A stretch of DNA of 64,000 bases from Aphelocoma coerulescens. Taxonomy: Eukaryota > Chordata > Aves > Passeriformes > Corvidae. Made by a program: the position numbers and the translations under genes. The DNA lies in contig NC_091014.1 in NCBI RefSeq assembly GCF_041296385.1, forward strand, positions 63,744,578 through 63,808,577, given 5' to 3'. A model generated the notes under the pieces. That model had not been told where the DNA came from. It searched no databases and saw only the letters and a program-made list of their open reading frames with translations. Position 1 is the first letter of the stretch; every line of letters starts with the position of its first letter. Shown piece by piece: positions 47,001-59,240 of this stretch.

Positions 47001-50000
47001 TTGCTGCCACTTGTCACCTTCCCAGAGCCCCGCTGCTGTAATTTAACTCGGATGTGCCTGTCATCCTCATGGGATTGTTTAGCGCGGGCCAGCCACTTAA
47101 CGGGGTCTCCTTTAATTGAGTGTTTTTTCTATCTCTTACAAATGTCTTAGAGGAAAAGTACAAGAGAGCAAGTACAGGAAATTTAGGAGTTGCTCCTAAT
47201 GGCTTTTACACTTGAGAAGCCTGGAGTGACTCAGAATCCATAGGGTTGGGTTGGTGTCAGCTAAGGTAGACATGGCTTCATTGAGGACTGGTTAGCTCTG
47301 AATGGTTTTCTTGGGAATTTCTGGACTTGAAATAAGGTACATGGCAGAGATCTAAGATCTGCTTTGACTCAGCATTCAACCTTGTTATGGAGCTTTGGCA
47401 CAGAGGCACCAGTTTTATAGTCCTGGAGCAGAAATTGAGGAAACTGATTGCCCCAGAGCCTTCAAATATTGATCTTTAGCCCAGATAGGAAGGGTAATAT
47501 TTTCAAGCTGGAAATGGAAGTACAGAGGGCATCTGTGGCAAAGTACACACCACCTTTCCATACATGGTGGCTTAGGCTGTGTTTGCCTCTGTGTCCCCCA
47601 AAGTGGCACCATGGCAGGCACTGCCCTTGGCTTGCAGGCATACCTGGTTGCTGACAGGTTTGTACTTAAGTCCTGGCTTGTTCATGATCATCTCCAGTTG
47701 CCTGCGGTTGAAATTGGATACTCCAATAGACTTTGCCAAGCCTGCATCTTTACATGCCTCCAGAGCCTGCAAAGAAAGCAAAGACAAGAGGAGTCTCACA
47801 CATTGGCTTGATTTCTTGGAGCGTGCATTTTAGAGAGAGATGGAAGATAGACCATTACTGAGACTTCAGAAAGCCTTTTGCTGCAGCAGAATTAACAGCT
47901 CTGTTAGCATGAGGGCTGGTGTTGTCCAGGCAAACCAAACTCTATTCCTGTGTCAACATGCTTTCCGGACCAAATCCTAATGTTTTATACCTCCTGTGAG
48001 GGTAGAATTCGTCTGAAGAGCAGAAAGATTTAACCTGAGATAGAGATACTTAAGTGCCAGGCAGCCACTTGTAAAGAGTTTTGCTTACTTTATGCTGCTT
48101 TAGCAGTGCCTCAAAGCTGGAGAATGAAAAGTGAACAAAACAGATTGCTTTCCTGATAATTCACTCCTTTTGATTGTAAGACAGTTTTTTGTATGAAGTC
48201 TCTCTCCAGTGAAATCCCCTAAATATCTGGCAAGGCACATCACAAAACCTGCACAAAAAACATCCATACACTATAAAGCAGAAAAAAAAAAAAAAGGTGG
48301 ATGGGAGAGGGGCATTCTAGATATATTGCATTTTAGACAAATCCTAATAGCTGAGAAACTCTTACGAATACTGGATATGATTATGTTCCCTGGTCTTCAT
48401 TAGCTTCATCTGCTGGGTTGTTAAGGGGAAAGGGTGTCCTTTCCCATGGTCTTCCCATTTGCTGCCAGAAACTCTGCACACAAATAATTCCGTGACTGTT
48501 TGAGGCAGAGCAGACCCCACCATGGAGCTGGATGCCCCTCCAGATTTTGTTATTCTTTCTGTCTCACAGGAGCTGAAAGAAGGGAGGTAAGAGGCACTTT
48601 GTGTTTGATGACCTCTAGTTGGCCTCATATGCCTTCTATCACTCAGTGACAAGCCAGCAAATACAGTCATCTGGATTAATTTTTGCCTGCTAGCACCACA
48701 CTGAGAGAGTGAAATTATCTGGATTGAGTTGAGCCATTTTAATTTAGATTGATGCTGCTATTTGCAGGCAATCCCCACCACCTCCTTTTCTCCTGGTTTA
48801 TTAGCTGAAGAGAGAGGCCTGCTATAGAATACCCTTTACATTAAATACCAGCTCAAAGATAAAAATATAACAGTGCTGGAGAGTTGTTGCTTTCGACATC
48901 TGAGCAACCATCCTGTGAAAAGAGAGGAATGAACTGCATCAGCCAAAGTCAAGTGTAACATAAACAGCTAAGGTGGAAGTCCCCCTTTCCCCCAAGAGCC
49001 AGACTGGATGGCTCAGCTGCCAAGGGAAAGTTCAGGCCCACCCCGGGCTCTCTTCCACTTCAAATTTCACTCAGAATTTCACCCTATTTGTCTTTATCTG
49101 CTGTACCTCGAGTAGAGCTAAATTGGGACATGACTATCCAGATCTGGACATTGCAAGCTGAAGTGGAGCACGTAGTAGCACCTCTTATCTCTCTTGGTGT
49201 GAACTGGGTGTAATTAGTGATGCTATTTCATCAGATTTGGTGCAGAAGGAGAGCTGAGCAGAGCTCTGGCCATGAGCTAAAGAGGTGTCCATGGCTTTGC
49301 GAGGCAGAAATGTGAGAAGATTGCTAATCTCACACTTTCTGCCTCACCCAAGATCCTGAAGCCAAGTGACATTAGGGTTAATGAGACATCTGCCTAAAGG
49401 ACTGGAGCACATCACAAACAAATGTAGGATGCAATCTTTCAGGCAAATGCTACTTCTCTCCAAGTTTTCTTACCAGAAAAATCTTGTGTTCCCATCTGAT
49501 AAGTAAATTTAGAAGTGAGTGAACTTGTTCTAATGGCAAGTGATGGCAAGGTCTTGGTCTTTGTTTTTTGGGGTTTTTTTTGAGGGAGGAAGGTGTTGGT
49601 TTGTTGGGTTTTTTTGTTTTGGTTTTTTTGGTTTTTTTTTTAAAATAGGGTGTTTTGCTTGATTGTTTGGGTTTTTTTTTTTTTTGGTGAGCTTTAGGGA
49701 AAAACCTCTTTTTTTCTGCAAGTGAAAAGATTTTATTTTTTTAAGATGATCCAGTCTCTTCTTAGGGCTCCAACTTTCTCTTTCAGTAAAGATCTGATAA
49801 AGGGGAAGGATTGGTAAAAATCTAATGATAAAAGCTTCAAGTAGTGAATGTAGAGTGCACTCTCTGAAAGAAGGGATGTGGATGTCTGATATTTCAACAA
49901 TGTTTTGTTATAAAAATAATTAAATTATAGCAAAAAGAGACATGCTTAAGGACAGAAGTAAAATTTATCCATGGAGCTAGTACAATTCCATCCATTTCCC

Positions 50001-53000
50001 CCAGCAATTTGCTTCAGTTATATTTATGAAAAACCACAAGTAAAAACGAGAATGAGTATCTGTGGGTTTAAAGCATATATGGATGGGTGATGTGTTTGCT
50101 TACCTCCCAAGTGGCACATAAGTCTGTCTCATGGTAGATAAATTTTCCATTTTCATCTTTTGGGTAGAGTGCATCTCCAGGCTGAAAAGTAAAACCATAC
50201 TTCTGTGCTTTAAAGAAAAATTTTTCACTCCTTAGAGCAAAAATTTTTTCACGGACTCTGTTTCTACTAGTAAACAACAAAAAAGAAGTCAAGTAGTTTT
50301 CTGAAACACCCTAAGTTCAGCAGGTCATTCATGCTGGCCTTACCACATCCTCATCTGCTAGATCACCCTTGGATACACTCCTGAACTGTCACATGAGAGT
50401 ACACTCAGGAGTTCCTGGATGGCCTTGTTTTTCAGTAAACTTTTGACCTTTATGTTATGGCATCCAAAAGACTCATCTCTTTCCAAAGGGCTGGGTTAGA
50501 GTACCATCCTGTATTCTCTTCTACTTCTTCCCTCTTTTCTTTTTAGCCCTTCCCTTGCCTCCTGCTTGTGTCCCAGGCAGTTGAGCACTGGACTAAGCTG
50601 GTACTCTCCCCAACAGCTGGAGGGTCCAAGAGCTACTAGCAGTAAGGGACTATGGGCATAGCTAACCTCTTAAGTGTGTTATCCACCTTTCTTTGGATGC
50701 TAGAAGCTCCTTCTTCCGATCTCTATACTCTTGGTAGAGAACTTCAGAGATGGTTTATGAGCTGATATCTCACAAGCATTGCTTTCTCTTATTTGGTGGT
50801 CATTTCACTGCTGTTGCAGGCAATGCATTAACACCTCCCTCCCCTGTGTCTGATCACAATTTCACTTTTGTGTTTTGCTGGGGTTTGGTTTTTCTTTTTT
50901 TTGAACAGAAACCCTTCAGTGATGTCTGACATTTGATCTGACTTCAAGCTGCTACATTTCAAAGGCCTGGGTACAAGATGTTGACGTGGTAATTCCTTGG
51001 GAACATGCAGCTGTGACTAATATGATCAGTAACTATCACCTCCCAATTCAATTGAGTTCAAATCCAAGGCATTTAATGGGAAAAGTGAACCTAAGGAAAA
51101 CACAGCCTCAGATTTCAGAGGGCCAAGGTCTCAGTTACAGACATAAGCCTGTCTCCTCCAAATGTGCTGATTTTCCTCAGCGAATTCCACAAAGACAATT
51201 TGTTGCTTTTGTTGCTCTGTCTTCCTGGAAAAAAGAATATCTTAACTAGATGGAGATAGGTGGCTGTTGGGTACATTTTTTTTTCTGTTAGAAGGCAAAG
51301 TGTTTGCCATCATAATGTGAGGTGGAGAAGCTTTATTTGCAGAAGCACCCCATGGTATTTTGGAAAAAAACATTCATCCCATGATACCCCAGCACACTTT
51401 CCAAGGACTGCAAGTTCAACATACAGCAGTTGGACTTGTTTAAGTAAATGAGTCTGAATTCAGGATTGTTTTACTCTGTCCCACTTCTAATTCATTAATT
51501 TCTATTCCACTCTTTTTTATAGTAGTCAATAGGCAGCAATTACATCAGCTAATTTACCATCCTACCATTTTCCTCTATTTCTATCACTTGTGTTTTAAAA
51601 AATGAACCAAGTTAGCATGAATGGTGCTTGAAGACGAACTTCTCTTGACTGAGATGTGGTGTGAACTACTGTGGATTTCTACAGTGGTCAATCCTTCCTC
51701 CTACCTGCAGAGAACTGTGCAAGGTGTCAAAGTGCAGTTGTCTCTGCTTGATAGTCTCCAGGCAAAACTTTCTCTACCAAGCTATCTTTTAATGCAAGGG
51801 AATTTTTGAATGGAAGAACTGCCTGCAGATGGATGAAGTGCTGAGAGAAAGGCAGTGTTTTATGGTGACAGGGTGGTGGTTACGGGGTCTTTGAGAAGGT
51901 CTTTCAGAAGCCGGCCACATATTTTAGCTATGGGTTCTCATGAACTACACCATACCAGTCAGTCCCAGAAATGCTGATGTCTTGTCTTGCAGTTCTCTTG
52001 GAGATAGCCTTGTGCTTTACACTGGATGTGAGGTGGCTTGCTACCATGCTGCTGCACGAGCACTGAAATCAGTGTGGCAACACCGTACAATCACTGTCAT
52101 TATGCAGGGAACACATCTTATCATGTCATCTTCGAAGTCTGGAGGCACTCCAAAAGATACCAGACAGCTTACTTGCCAGTTTAAAACCCAGCAGTTGTTA
52201 ACCACTGAGAGGAAAAGTCCTGCTCCCGTTATAATAATTTTCTCACCAACACAGATGCAGGAACACAGATTTGCCCATCCCACTGCTTTCATAAAATGGT
52301 CTTTGACAAGCAGGTTTTCCAAGAAAGCCATTTTTACAACCTGTGAATACCTGTCCTATAAACAGAAGGCCAACAGGAAGTCAAATAGTGAGGCCAGTGA
52401 TCTGTTTGGAGTTATTGTTTTAAAATGACAAGATACTTAGATGAGACTTGTTCAGTGTAACACTAAAATACCTGCTGTCCTGTCAGACCACAGAATTACA
52501 CAGTTGGGATGGATTTGTAGATCATTTAGTGCACAGGTTGATGCTTACTGATGAATTAGTCATCTGAGAAGAGTCCCCTAAAAAACCTGCTGGTGGGTGT
52601 GAGCTCCCCAGGCAGAGGGCACGTGGTGGCCCAGAGGAGACCTGTTCCTGCTGGTCATCTGCCTTGCTAGGGTAGGGGGCCTGAGCACCACTCCTGGGGG
52701 ACTAAAGGCAGGAAGGACAAAAGTCCTGAATGGGGAATCTACATGGGGAAAAATACAGGGAGGTGTAGGCTAATGTTGGTAGGTCAGCGAATAATTTCAC
52801 CCCCTGTGTTGGCCATCCTTGAGCTGTGGAAAAGCAGTGGGACTTTGTTGACTGGTGCTCTCTGAAACCATAGTCCTCTTGCTCTGCCTAAAAGCCCTTG
52901 ACAAATTGCTGGCTGGGCTCTGCAGGGGCATATTTCTTACTGTTTTCAGAGTGGTACTGTAAGTTCTGTCTCAAGTACATCGCTGGTCCCAACCAGAGAC

Positions 53001-56000
53001 TGTGTTTCCTAGAAGACTTCTGGGGAGAAAAGCATGAATGTTTGCAGACTAGAGGGGAGTAGGAGTTTCTTAGAGTTACACCTGCATACTCCTCATCAAA
53101 GGCAAGCATCACAGGCAGGATGGGTGTATTTGTGAGAGAGGGAGTGCAGAAAGGAAACCTGTCACCACTGCAAAAGGATGGGGTTTTTTCTTGTATTTGA
53201 CACAGAAAAGTGTATATTTTTCAGGCAGAAATTGACTTCTTTTTTTCTCTCCTCTCATGAGAAACATGAATGAATGTCTAGGTCTGCTACTTCTTTAACA
53301 GCTCAAGATTGTTGATACAAGCCTCAGGGAGTCAGATGTACATTACTTTAAAGCCAGCTGTCTATATCTTTATATTGTGAGACAATGACCTTCACTATGT
53401 GGGAGAATGAACTACTAAAGAATACAAACACAAGAAGAGGGAAACAGGAAATTGCTAGTGGTGGGAAATTTTCAAAAATGTACCCAAAAGGATTCCATAC
53501 GTGTGACTGTATAAATAAAATTTTAATATCAGAGTCTGGTTACTCCTATACAGGTCTTAATAGGATATGGCCTCCTCAAGGGAAAAAAAGGGTTGCAAGT
53601 GTAATGTGATAGCTGCATTGGTAAATGGCTTCCTATCTGATAGTTCTGGTAATTTTGAGTCTGCAGCAAAATATTATTTTAATAATCAGAGAACTATCTT
53701 TCTTGCAAGAAGAGGCCAGTTTAGAGCTCAAACCTTGTTCAGAAACAGTTAACCAACTGATTGCCTGACCTCTGTTGTCTCTAAGAAGGATTTAATTAGT
53801 TATAGTTCAAAACCATTTAAATGTTTTGAATATCATTCTCCTAATTTCATTTGGCTCTATAGATGTACTTGCAGAGGAAAATTGTAAAGCAAGGTACAAA
53901 GAGCTGTGAAAGCAGAACACATGTGGACTTGCAAGAGGGAGGCATGCAACTCTGATGTGAGCTCCCTGCATTCAAAGGGTTTGCCTGTAAGTTGCCCACA
54001 GCCAGCAGTATGAAGGAATATCAGCCTTGAACATTTAAGAATGAGAGATGGACAGCCCATATTTGGCACCAGTTGTGATCTACTGAAGCTGAGCACTGCA
54101 GTTATGGAGATTAAGATCATAACCACGATTTGCCCAGCAGCTTTAATTTGGGACTGATTAAGGAAACCAACTTGGGGACTTTTTTGCCTTTCCCTCTCCC
54201 CCTCCAAGCTTTGCCCCCAGCCTGTTGCTGCTTTGTGTGACTTCTTCCCTGCAGTGACTCCCTCCTCATGGCTCCGAGAGGATTCAGACACATGTACTGC
54301 TTCAGCTACAGTAATTTTTCATAGTAGGAACTGCTCAACCCCTGTTGGAAGACCTGTCCTTCCAGCAGAAAGACTCTAAGCACCATCTGTCCTGGCCTGT
54401 CCTCACACCACCTGTAAGCCTTTCTTTGGGTGGGTAGCACACAGAAATACACATATGCAGTATATATCAAAATATATATGTTTTCTGCCCAAAATACTAT
54501 TGACAACATAGGCTGAAGCTGCAAGGAATATGGTAGACAGAGACCTTGGTTCAAGCCAAGCTCATGCACTTTTTCCAAGCAATTTTTCTTTTTACCTTGA
54601 AAGCCATTGGCAGCTCAATAATGTAGAGGTCCACGTAGTCCAGCTGCAGGATCTTCAGGGTTTTCTCCAGCGTGGGACGCACCAGCTCTGGGGGATGGCA
54701 GGTATTCCACAGCTGGGGAGGCAAGCACAGACTTTTTTTGGGTGCCAGGAGGAAGAGCGAGCCAGCTGAATCCCTGCAACACACATTCCATCCCTCTTGT
54801 CCTTCTGACAGCGCCCATTATGCACAGTGCAAAGACATCATGGTCTACATCCCTGCAAGGCAGAGGTGAGGGCCTTACCTTGCCTTCTGTCAGAGCCAGC
54901 TGCAGAGGCTAAGACAGGAATTCTTGCCCAGGACTGATGAAGTGTTGACCCAGTAAAGCCATTATGTATTTTTTTTTATTACAACAGAGGTTCTTCTGAG
55001 CTGAGTATATTGCAAACTCTTGCTCAATGAACTTAGATTCCTTTTGTTTTCCAAGCATATGCTTTCACTGAAAAACTTTGTTCCCACAAGGAATCTGTGG
55101 TCAGTTTTATGCTTGAAGGCAGAAGCTCAGATCATGTGAGTTAGCTATTGAACAGCCAAGCACCCAGCACAAAGAGAATCTTCTGGTTTTCTCCTGTGGT
55201 CATGGAGCCTGAGAGACTGCCTGACTAGGGAAGTTTTCATTTATTCCCCAGTCCTCACGGGAAGATGTGTTTGTGTTTAGTCACTGTAATGCAGGTGTGA
55301 GGAGTTAAAGTCTTCTGTACCTCTTTAATCCCAACTGCTTCCTTTCAGGGTTGCGCCCTGAGGTTGCAATGGAGTGTGCTTAGCTGGTGAGTGTTCAATA
55401 CTATCTCTAACTGAACTCTGCTGATGCACGTCTCTTGCAAGAGTAAAACCATAGCATGGTAATTAGTAACCAAGAGCTCTTTGTAAACTGATTGAATTTT
55501 GTCGATTTTACCAGCAGCAGAATTAACACACAACAGAAGGTTTAAAGTGCCATTTGAATGCACACAATAAGTTGGGCTATTTTCTTTTCTCTTTTTTTTT
55601 TTTTTTTTCAACTTACAAAACTAATGTGTGGAGTCATGCTGAGGTTTTTGTCACTTTTGTTGGTTGGAAAAACCTGCTATTTGCTGGTATGGTCATTGTC
55701 TAGTCAGTTCTGCCACCAAGGCTGACAGGCACTGTGTGCCAAGGCATAGAATGAATTTGTTCTAAAGACACAAAACCTGAATTGTGATTTGTGGGAGAAG
55801 ATGTTGATTATAGGTGTCAAGGGGTATAGCTTGGCTGAAGTTTAAGGTATTTTAACTGTTTGTTTTGTTTTAAACCAAGTTAGAGTTATTCCCCAGGAAA
55901 ACAATCTGCTCAGTTCAGCCCGAAGAAGCAAGGACACCTTAAGTTGTACTGAGAGCAGGACATCTGACCCTGCCCTAAGCTGACAAACCAAAACACCTGG

Positions 56001-59000
56001 AATTTCATACTAGGTCCTCCTCAGCTGTGTCCTGCAAGGTGTGAAGAGTTTATGATCAGTAACAGTGGAAAGAGGCTGAGTGTACTACAGTGTAGGGACT
56101 GAGGTCCTGTTCTCAAGAGTTTTAAGCTGTTCCACTGGATTTACTGAAAACCTTTGGTCTATATATATTTTTTAAAGCATTTTACATGCAAAATGATCTT
56201 AACTTGTATTTAAGTAAGGAAATGACTTTGTAGACTCTTCATGTTCAGTTTGTTACTGTGTTTTAGAAATTTGGTAACATGAGAATAGTGCTTAGAAGTA
56301 GTTTTTCTGAGTGCCCTTTCCAGCCCTGTACTATTAAGCTCAGCATTTGCCAGTAAACATACTTCCCTTTAAAAAACTGCAGAGGTTCTAAAGAACCATC
56401 CTTTAAAACAGCAAACATTTGTACTATGTCAAGACATTGATGCCATGGAAACTTCAGAGTTTCATAACTATTTTCATGATTTGTACAAGTTATTGTATTA
56501 TCTACCTAAGTAGAACCCATGTAGATGTTTGAGCAGTCAAAGCTGCCAGCTGGCTTTGGCATTTTAGGACACCACATTTCCTGGAAATGTTACTTCTAGT
56601 TTAATGAAAGAAATATCCTGGGATGAAAGAGGAGACCAGAAAGGTCTTGCTGTATAAGCCAAGTGAGATGTTGGCAGTTGATATAAAACCTCTAAAATTT
56701 CTGGATGCTGAGCTGCTCTGCCTGATCAGGCAGCCAGCAGCGAGAGCCAAGTGCAAGTGCTGATGATTTCAACTGGCAGATGCAGTGCGATCACACCAGG
56801 TCACTGTTCCAGCAACGCTGCCACTCAGCAGGGCTGCTCTCGTTAGTCCCCGCTGATGGATCAGCCTTCCATCTGCAGCATCTTTGCTTAAGGAAAGATC
56901 TGCACCAGGGGCTTGAGACTGAAGGGTCTTGGGAGTTTCCAGTACTTCTGATGTCAGTAAGGCAGAAAACAGAACTAACCTCTGTAGTGCCTACTGCTTC
57001 CAAGAATGGTCTGCTGCATCTACCTGGAAGATGCAACAGTTCATATCAATCGGTTACTGATCAATGCCTGAGGTATCTACTGGGTTGAGGTTTGCCTGTA
57101 GTTTGTAAGATACCTGAGTCTGTAAGGTACATAAAACTAGAGATACATAAGGCAAGGGATATCCATGCCCGCTCCTTCTGGGATGTTCAGAGCTGCTGTG
57201 AAAGTTTCGAGTGAAACCTGTGAAAATCCTAGATTTTGATGGATTGAATTAGTTGCATGGTATTTTTCACTTCTGCCTTTGAACTCTTTTAAAGATTGTA
57301 GAAATGCTATCATGGACTATCACCCTTAGCAGCTGATGTTTTGTCAAGCACAAACGGGACACAACTGTAAGAGAAACACACGTGTGTGTGTTGTCTCACA
57401 GACACATGTCAGGCTGGGAGCACAGGCATTGGCTGTTGTGGTACTGTGTGTTGCAGCCCTGTCACTTGCAGGACCTGCAGTTTTCCAAATGACTCAATGT
57501 TTAAGTAGTGACTATCAACTAGGAAGATCATCTGGTGATCAGATCAGACTACTGAATACAGAAAGGCTTAACAAATAAAGGAAGTTTGAAAATTTTACCA
57601 GGAGAGGTGTTCACAGAGCCTAAGGTTTATATGGGAAAATAAACTGCAGGGGAAGCAGTTGGGAAAGTTAAAATACTCAAAATTGTTAGGACATCTGGTT
57701 CTAACCTTTTGGCACAACTCGGTGGTTTTGATTTCAATATTACTGATAATTTGCAGTAGTGAAACTGTAAAACCAAATATTGAAACCAAATATTTTCACT
57801 CATCCAAATCAACATATTTGGCATATGAGAGACTTGAGAAATTCCCCTGATAAAGGCAGAAAATTTGAGAATGTGAGACTTTTCTCAGAATGGCAAGGTT
57901 GTTATCAGTAGAACCAAGCAGGAAACTTGGAAAAGAGTTGCATATTTTACAGACTGGAAATTGCTGTACTTGGAAATTGGTCTATAGCTGCTGAAAATCC
58001 ACTTGGTCTGCAAACTATCCAATCTGAAGCTTAGTTTTCCCAGATCACAGAACTTAACTGAATTGCTCACAGTAAGCCAGGCCTCTCATCCCATGGGATC
58101 TTTCACTCTAGGAACAGTGGTGTTTATTTGCAAGTCTGTTGAGTAATTGTGGATTACATCTTATTTGGGAAAGGAGAAAGGGAAAATATTAGGCTGATAT
58201 GTCCAAAGCAGCACTGCAGGAAGGACTATTTGAGGCCATAAACTTCCTTAGAAACTGGACAGGCACCATCAGTCTTTATTCTGCGATGTGCAATGAGCTC
58301 TCTTTTACCTGGGATAATTCATTGTAGTTGTGACAGCTTTTGTCAGACACTTCATTGGACAAGGGAATTCCTTCTTTTAGGAGAGAGTCAGCTTGTAGAG
58401 TTAAGACTTGAATGTATAAAGTAGCTCATGCATTACTCCAGCCTCGTTGCTCTAGAGCAGAAGTGCAATGACATCTTCTCTCCAAGTAAGTTGATTCCTC
58501 ATCCTAAAACTTTTTAATGACAGGTGATACAGTAACTAAGGGTGTAGCTTGATGAGTAATTTTCTGGCAGTAGTACCAATGTAAGCACTTGCTATTCTCC
58601 CATACACAGACACTGGCATGCACGTGCTTGCTCCCACCCCCTTCATTATGCAACCTCATGGCAAACCTGTACAGGGAATTACTCTAACAGAAAAAAACTC
58701 ATTTGCAGGGTCATTGTCCAGATGGGGCTCTGTGTGTGTCAACACAATGTGTGGCACAGTAAAAGGTTAGGCAGCACTTTAGGCTGAGTATAGCCATGGT
58801 TTTAACTTGCAGGTACCTACAATACTAAGCAGAATGGATGTTGCATGGTTCTCACTGCTCTCAGAGATTCAGAGAACAACAGTGATTCCTGTGCCTCACA
58901 GCAAACCTAGTGTTCATAAAGATCTGCAGCATTCTGGTAATGCTATGAAAGAAAAATAAAGGATGTTGGATCTGGAAGGAAGCATGCCAGATGTTGACCG

Positions 59001-59240
59001 CCAGCATTCTTAAGAAAGACCATTCACAGAAATCCTGGATTTAATGTAAATAATCTGAGTGCAGGTTCTCACCTTGCCACAGTAAAATATGTCTTCTCGC
59101 TTGATCTTCCCCTCAGCAATCTTCTCCCGGATGGCTTGTCCCACTTCATGCTCATTGAAGTAGACAAAGGCACCATCAATGTGGCGGTAACCAGCATCAA
59201 TGGCAGTCTTCACTGCCTCCAGACAGGAACCTTTGGGAGT
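40974..59240 (-). CDS. AKR1D1: AKR1D1, steroid 5-beta-reductase (exons 2-9; exon 1 missing from window)
   Basis: Aldo-keto reductase of family 1D. It is a cytosolic, NADPH-dependent enzyme that reduces the delta4 double bond of 3-ketosteroids and bile-acid intermediates to 5-beta (A/B cis) products, chiefly in liver. Eight minus-strand exons were placed by eye at 59240-59073, 54712-54596, 50181-50104, 47766-47644, 45914-45805, 45337-45172, 44410-44328 and 41016-40974. All introns are GT-AG and the joined frame is open for 295 codons ending in TGA. Exon lengths equal the known AKR1 exon pattern, and the product aligns without gaps to human residues 32-326 as I remember that sequence. Catalytic Asp53, Tyr58, Lys87 and Glu120 are all present; Glu120 (His in other AKRs) separates 1D1 from AKR1C. 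Cofactor residues Ser169, Asn170, Gln193, Tyr219, Lys273, Ser274 and Arg279 are kept. The first 31 residues, with the start codon, are not in view, so promoter and 5'UTR cannot be described. Confidence 0.96.
41017..44327 (-). other. AKR1D1: AKR1D1 intron 8 (3311 bp)
   Basis: Contains the TA-rich microsatellite and an A-run at about 42175-42190. No other feature seen. Confidence 0.85.
42881..42910. repeat. TA-rich microsatellite in AKR1D1 intron 8
   Basis: Imperfect TATATC/TATATA units in the 3.3 kb intron between exons 8 and 9. Confidence 0.8.
44328..44410 (-). CDS. AKR1D1: AKR1D1 exon 8 (83 bp, residues 286-313)
   Basis: A CTCCATTAG acceptor and AAT/GTAAGT donor enclose [20 protein letters not shown], then VRYVELL and two bases of the Met313 codon. 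This is the last helix of the barrel and the start of the C-terminal loop that closes over the steroid. Confidence 0.95.
45172..45337 (-). CDS. AKR1D1: AKR1D1 exon 7 (166 bp, residues 230-285)
   Basis: A CTTCCAG acceptor restores the Trp230 codon, followed by [18 protein letters not shown] and ending RIRENFQ at [19 protein letters not shown] supplies Lys273 and Ser274, and Arg279 follows; these bind the adenosine 2'-phosphate and set NADPH preference. The intron to exon 6 is only 467 bases. Confidence 0.96.
45805..45914 (-). CDS. AKR1D1: AKR1D1 exon 6 (110 bp, residues 194-230)
   Basis: This exon encodes [16 protein letters not shown] through [11 protein letters not shown] plus two bases of the Trp230 codon, completed by exon 7. 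Boundaries are CTCTTGTAG acceptor and ATCATG/GTAAGT donor. Tyr219 (stacks on the nicotinamide ring) is present. The residues just before it read IVG where human has ITA. Confidence 0.94.
45915..47643 (-). other. AKR1D1: AKR1D1 intron 5 (1729 bp)
   Basis: Holds a 182-codon open frame on the opposite strand (46602-47150), with no recognisable motif, and a CpG-containing, information-rich stretch at about 47025-47120 that could be a conserved regulatory element. Confidence 0.8.
47644..47766 (-). CDS. AKR1D1: AKR1D1 exon 5 (123 bp, residues 153-193)
   Basis: A TTTGCAG acceptor and AACCAG/GTATGC donor enclose 41 codons from ALEACKDAG to PVSNQ. The [11 protein letters not shown] motif supplies Ser169 and Asn170, and the last codon is Gln193. 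These three hold the nicotinamide carboxamide of NADPH. Phase 0 on both sides. Confidence 0.96.
47767..50103 (-). other. AKR1D1: AKR1D1 intron 4 (2337 bp)
   Basis: Carries the A/C-rich (transcript sense) tract at 49559-49690 and an A run at about 48281-48295. Nothing else recognised. Confidence 0.85.
49559..49690. repeat. T/G-rich tract (A/C-rich in transcript) in AKR1D1 intron 4
   Basis: About 130 bases made of T runs broken by GGG or GG groups; on the transcribed strand it is A runs with CCC groups. It lies a few hundred bases beyond the exon 4 donor. Similar shorter T/G tracts occur at about 4809-4870. Confidence 0.8.
50104..50181 (-). CDS. AKR1D1: AKR1D1 exon 4 (78 bp, residues 127-152)
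   Basis: A CTTTTCAG acceptor and TGGGAG/GTAAGC donor enclose 26 codons, [13 protein letters not shown] through LCATWE. This is the loop after strand beta-4 of the barrel and is close to the human sequence. Phase 0 on both sides. Confidence 0.95.
50182..54595 (-). other. AKR1D1: AKR1D1 intron 3 (4414 bp)
   Basis: Contains a 162-codon plus frame (51940-52428) overlapped by a 96-codon minus frame (52331-52041). Neither has a known motif or clear splice context. No repeat identified. Confidence 0.8.
54596..54712 (-). CDS. AKR1D1: AKR1D1 exon 3 (117 bp, residues 88-126)
   Basis: A CTCCCCAG acceptor and AAG/GTAAAA donor enclose 39 codons starting [16 protein letters not shown] and ending PMAFK. 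The Glu in [11 protein letters not shown] corresponds to Glu120, the residue that replaces the usual AKR catalytic His and creates the 5-beta-reductase active site. Pocket Trp89 is kept. Relative to the human protein, the LWATNHVPE loop reads LWNTCHPPE here. Confidence 0.96.
54713..59072 (-). other. AKR1D1: AKR1D1 intron 2 (4360 bp)
   Basis: A T homopolymer at 55592-55608 is the only distinct feature. Short frames on both strands are not recognised. Confidence 0.85.
55592..55608. repeat. T homopolymer in AKR1D1 intron 2
   Basis: A T run of about 17 bases (A run in the transcript) preceded by TTTTCTTTTCTC. Simple sequence only. Confidence 0.8.
59073..59240 (-). CDS. AKR1D1: AKR1D1 exon 2 (168 bp, residues 32-87)
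   Basis: Bounded on the minus strand by a CCATCAG acceptor and a GGCAAG/GTGAGA donor; phase 0 on both sides. It encodes 56 residues beginning TPKGSC and ending FYCGK. It holds the RHIDGA motif with catalytic Asp53, Tyr58 (in [10 protein letters not shown]) and, as its last codon, catalytic Lys87. It is the most 5' exon that I can find; the intron upstream of it runs to the window edge. Confidence 0.96.

Noticed and set aside
46602..47150. 182-codon plus frame in AKR1D1 intron 5.
   Set aside because: No domain, signal or splice context; composition looks like translated non-coding DNA. Kept only as a note.
52485..52545. ACAGAATTACACAGTTGGGA, which recalls the reverse of a CR1 terminus.
   Set aside because: Only a few words match and no further CR1 blocks follow.
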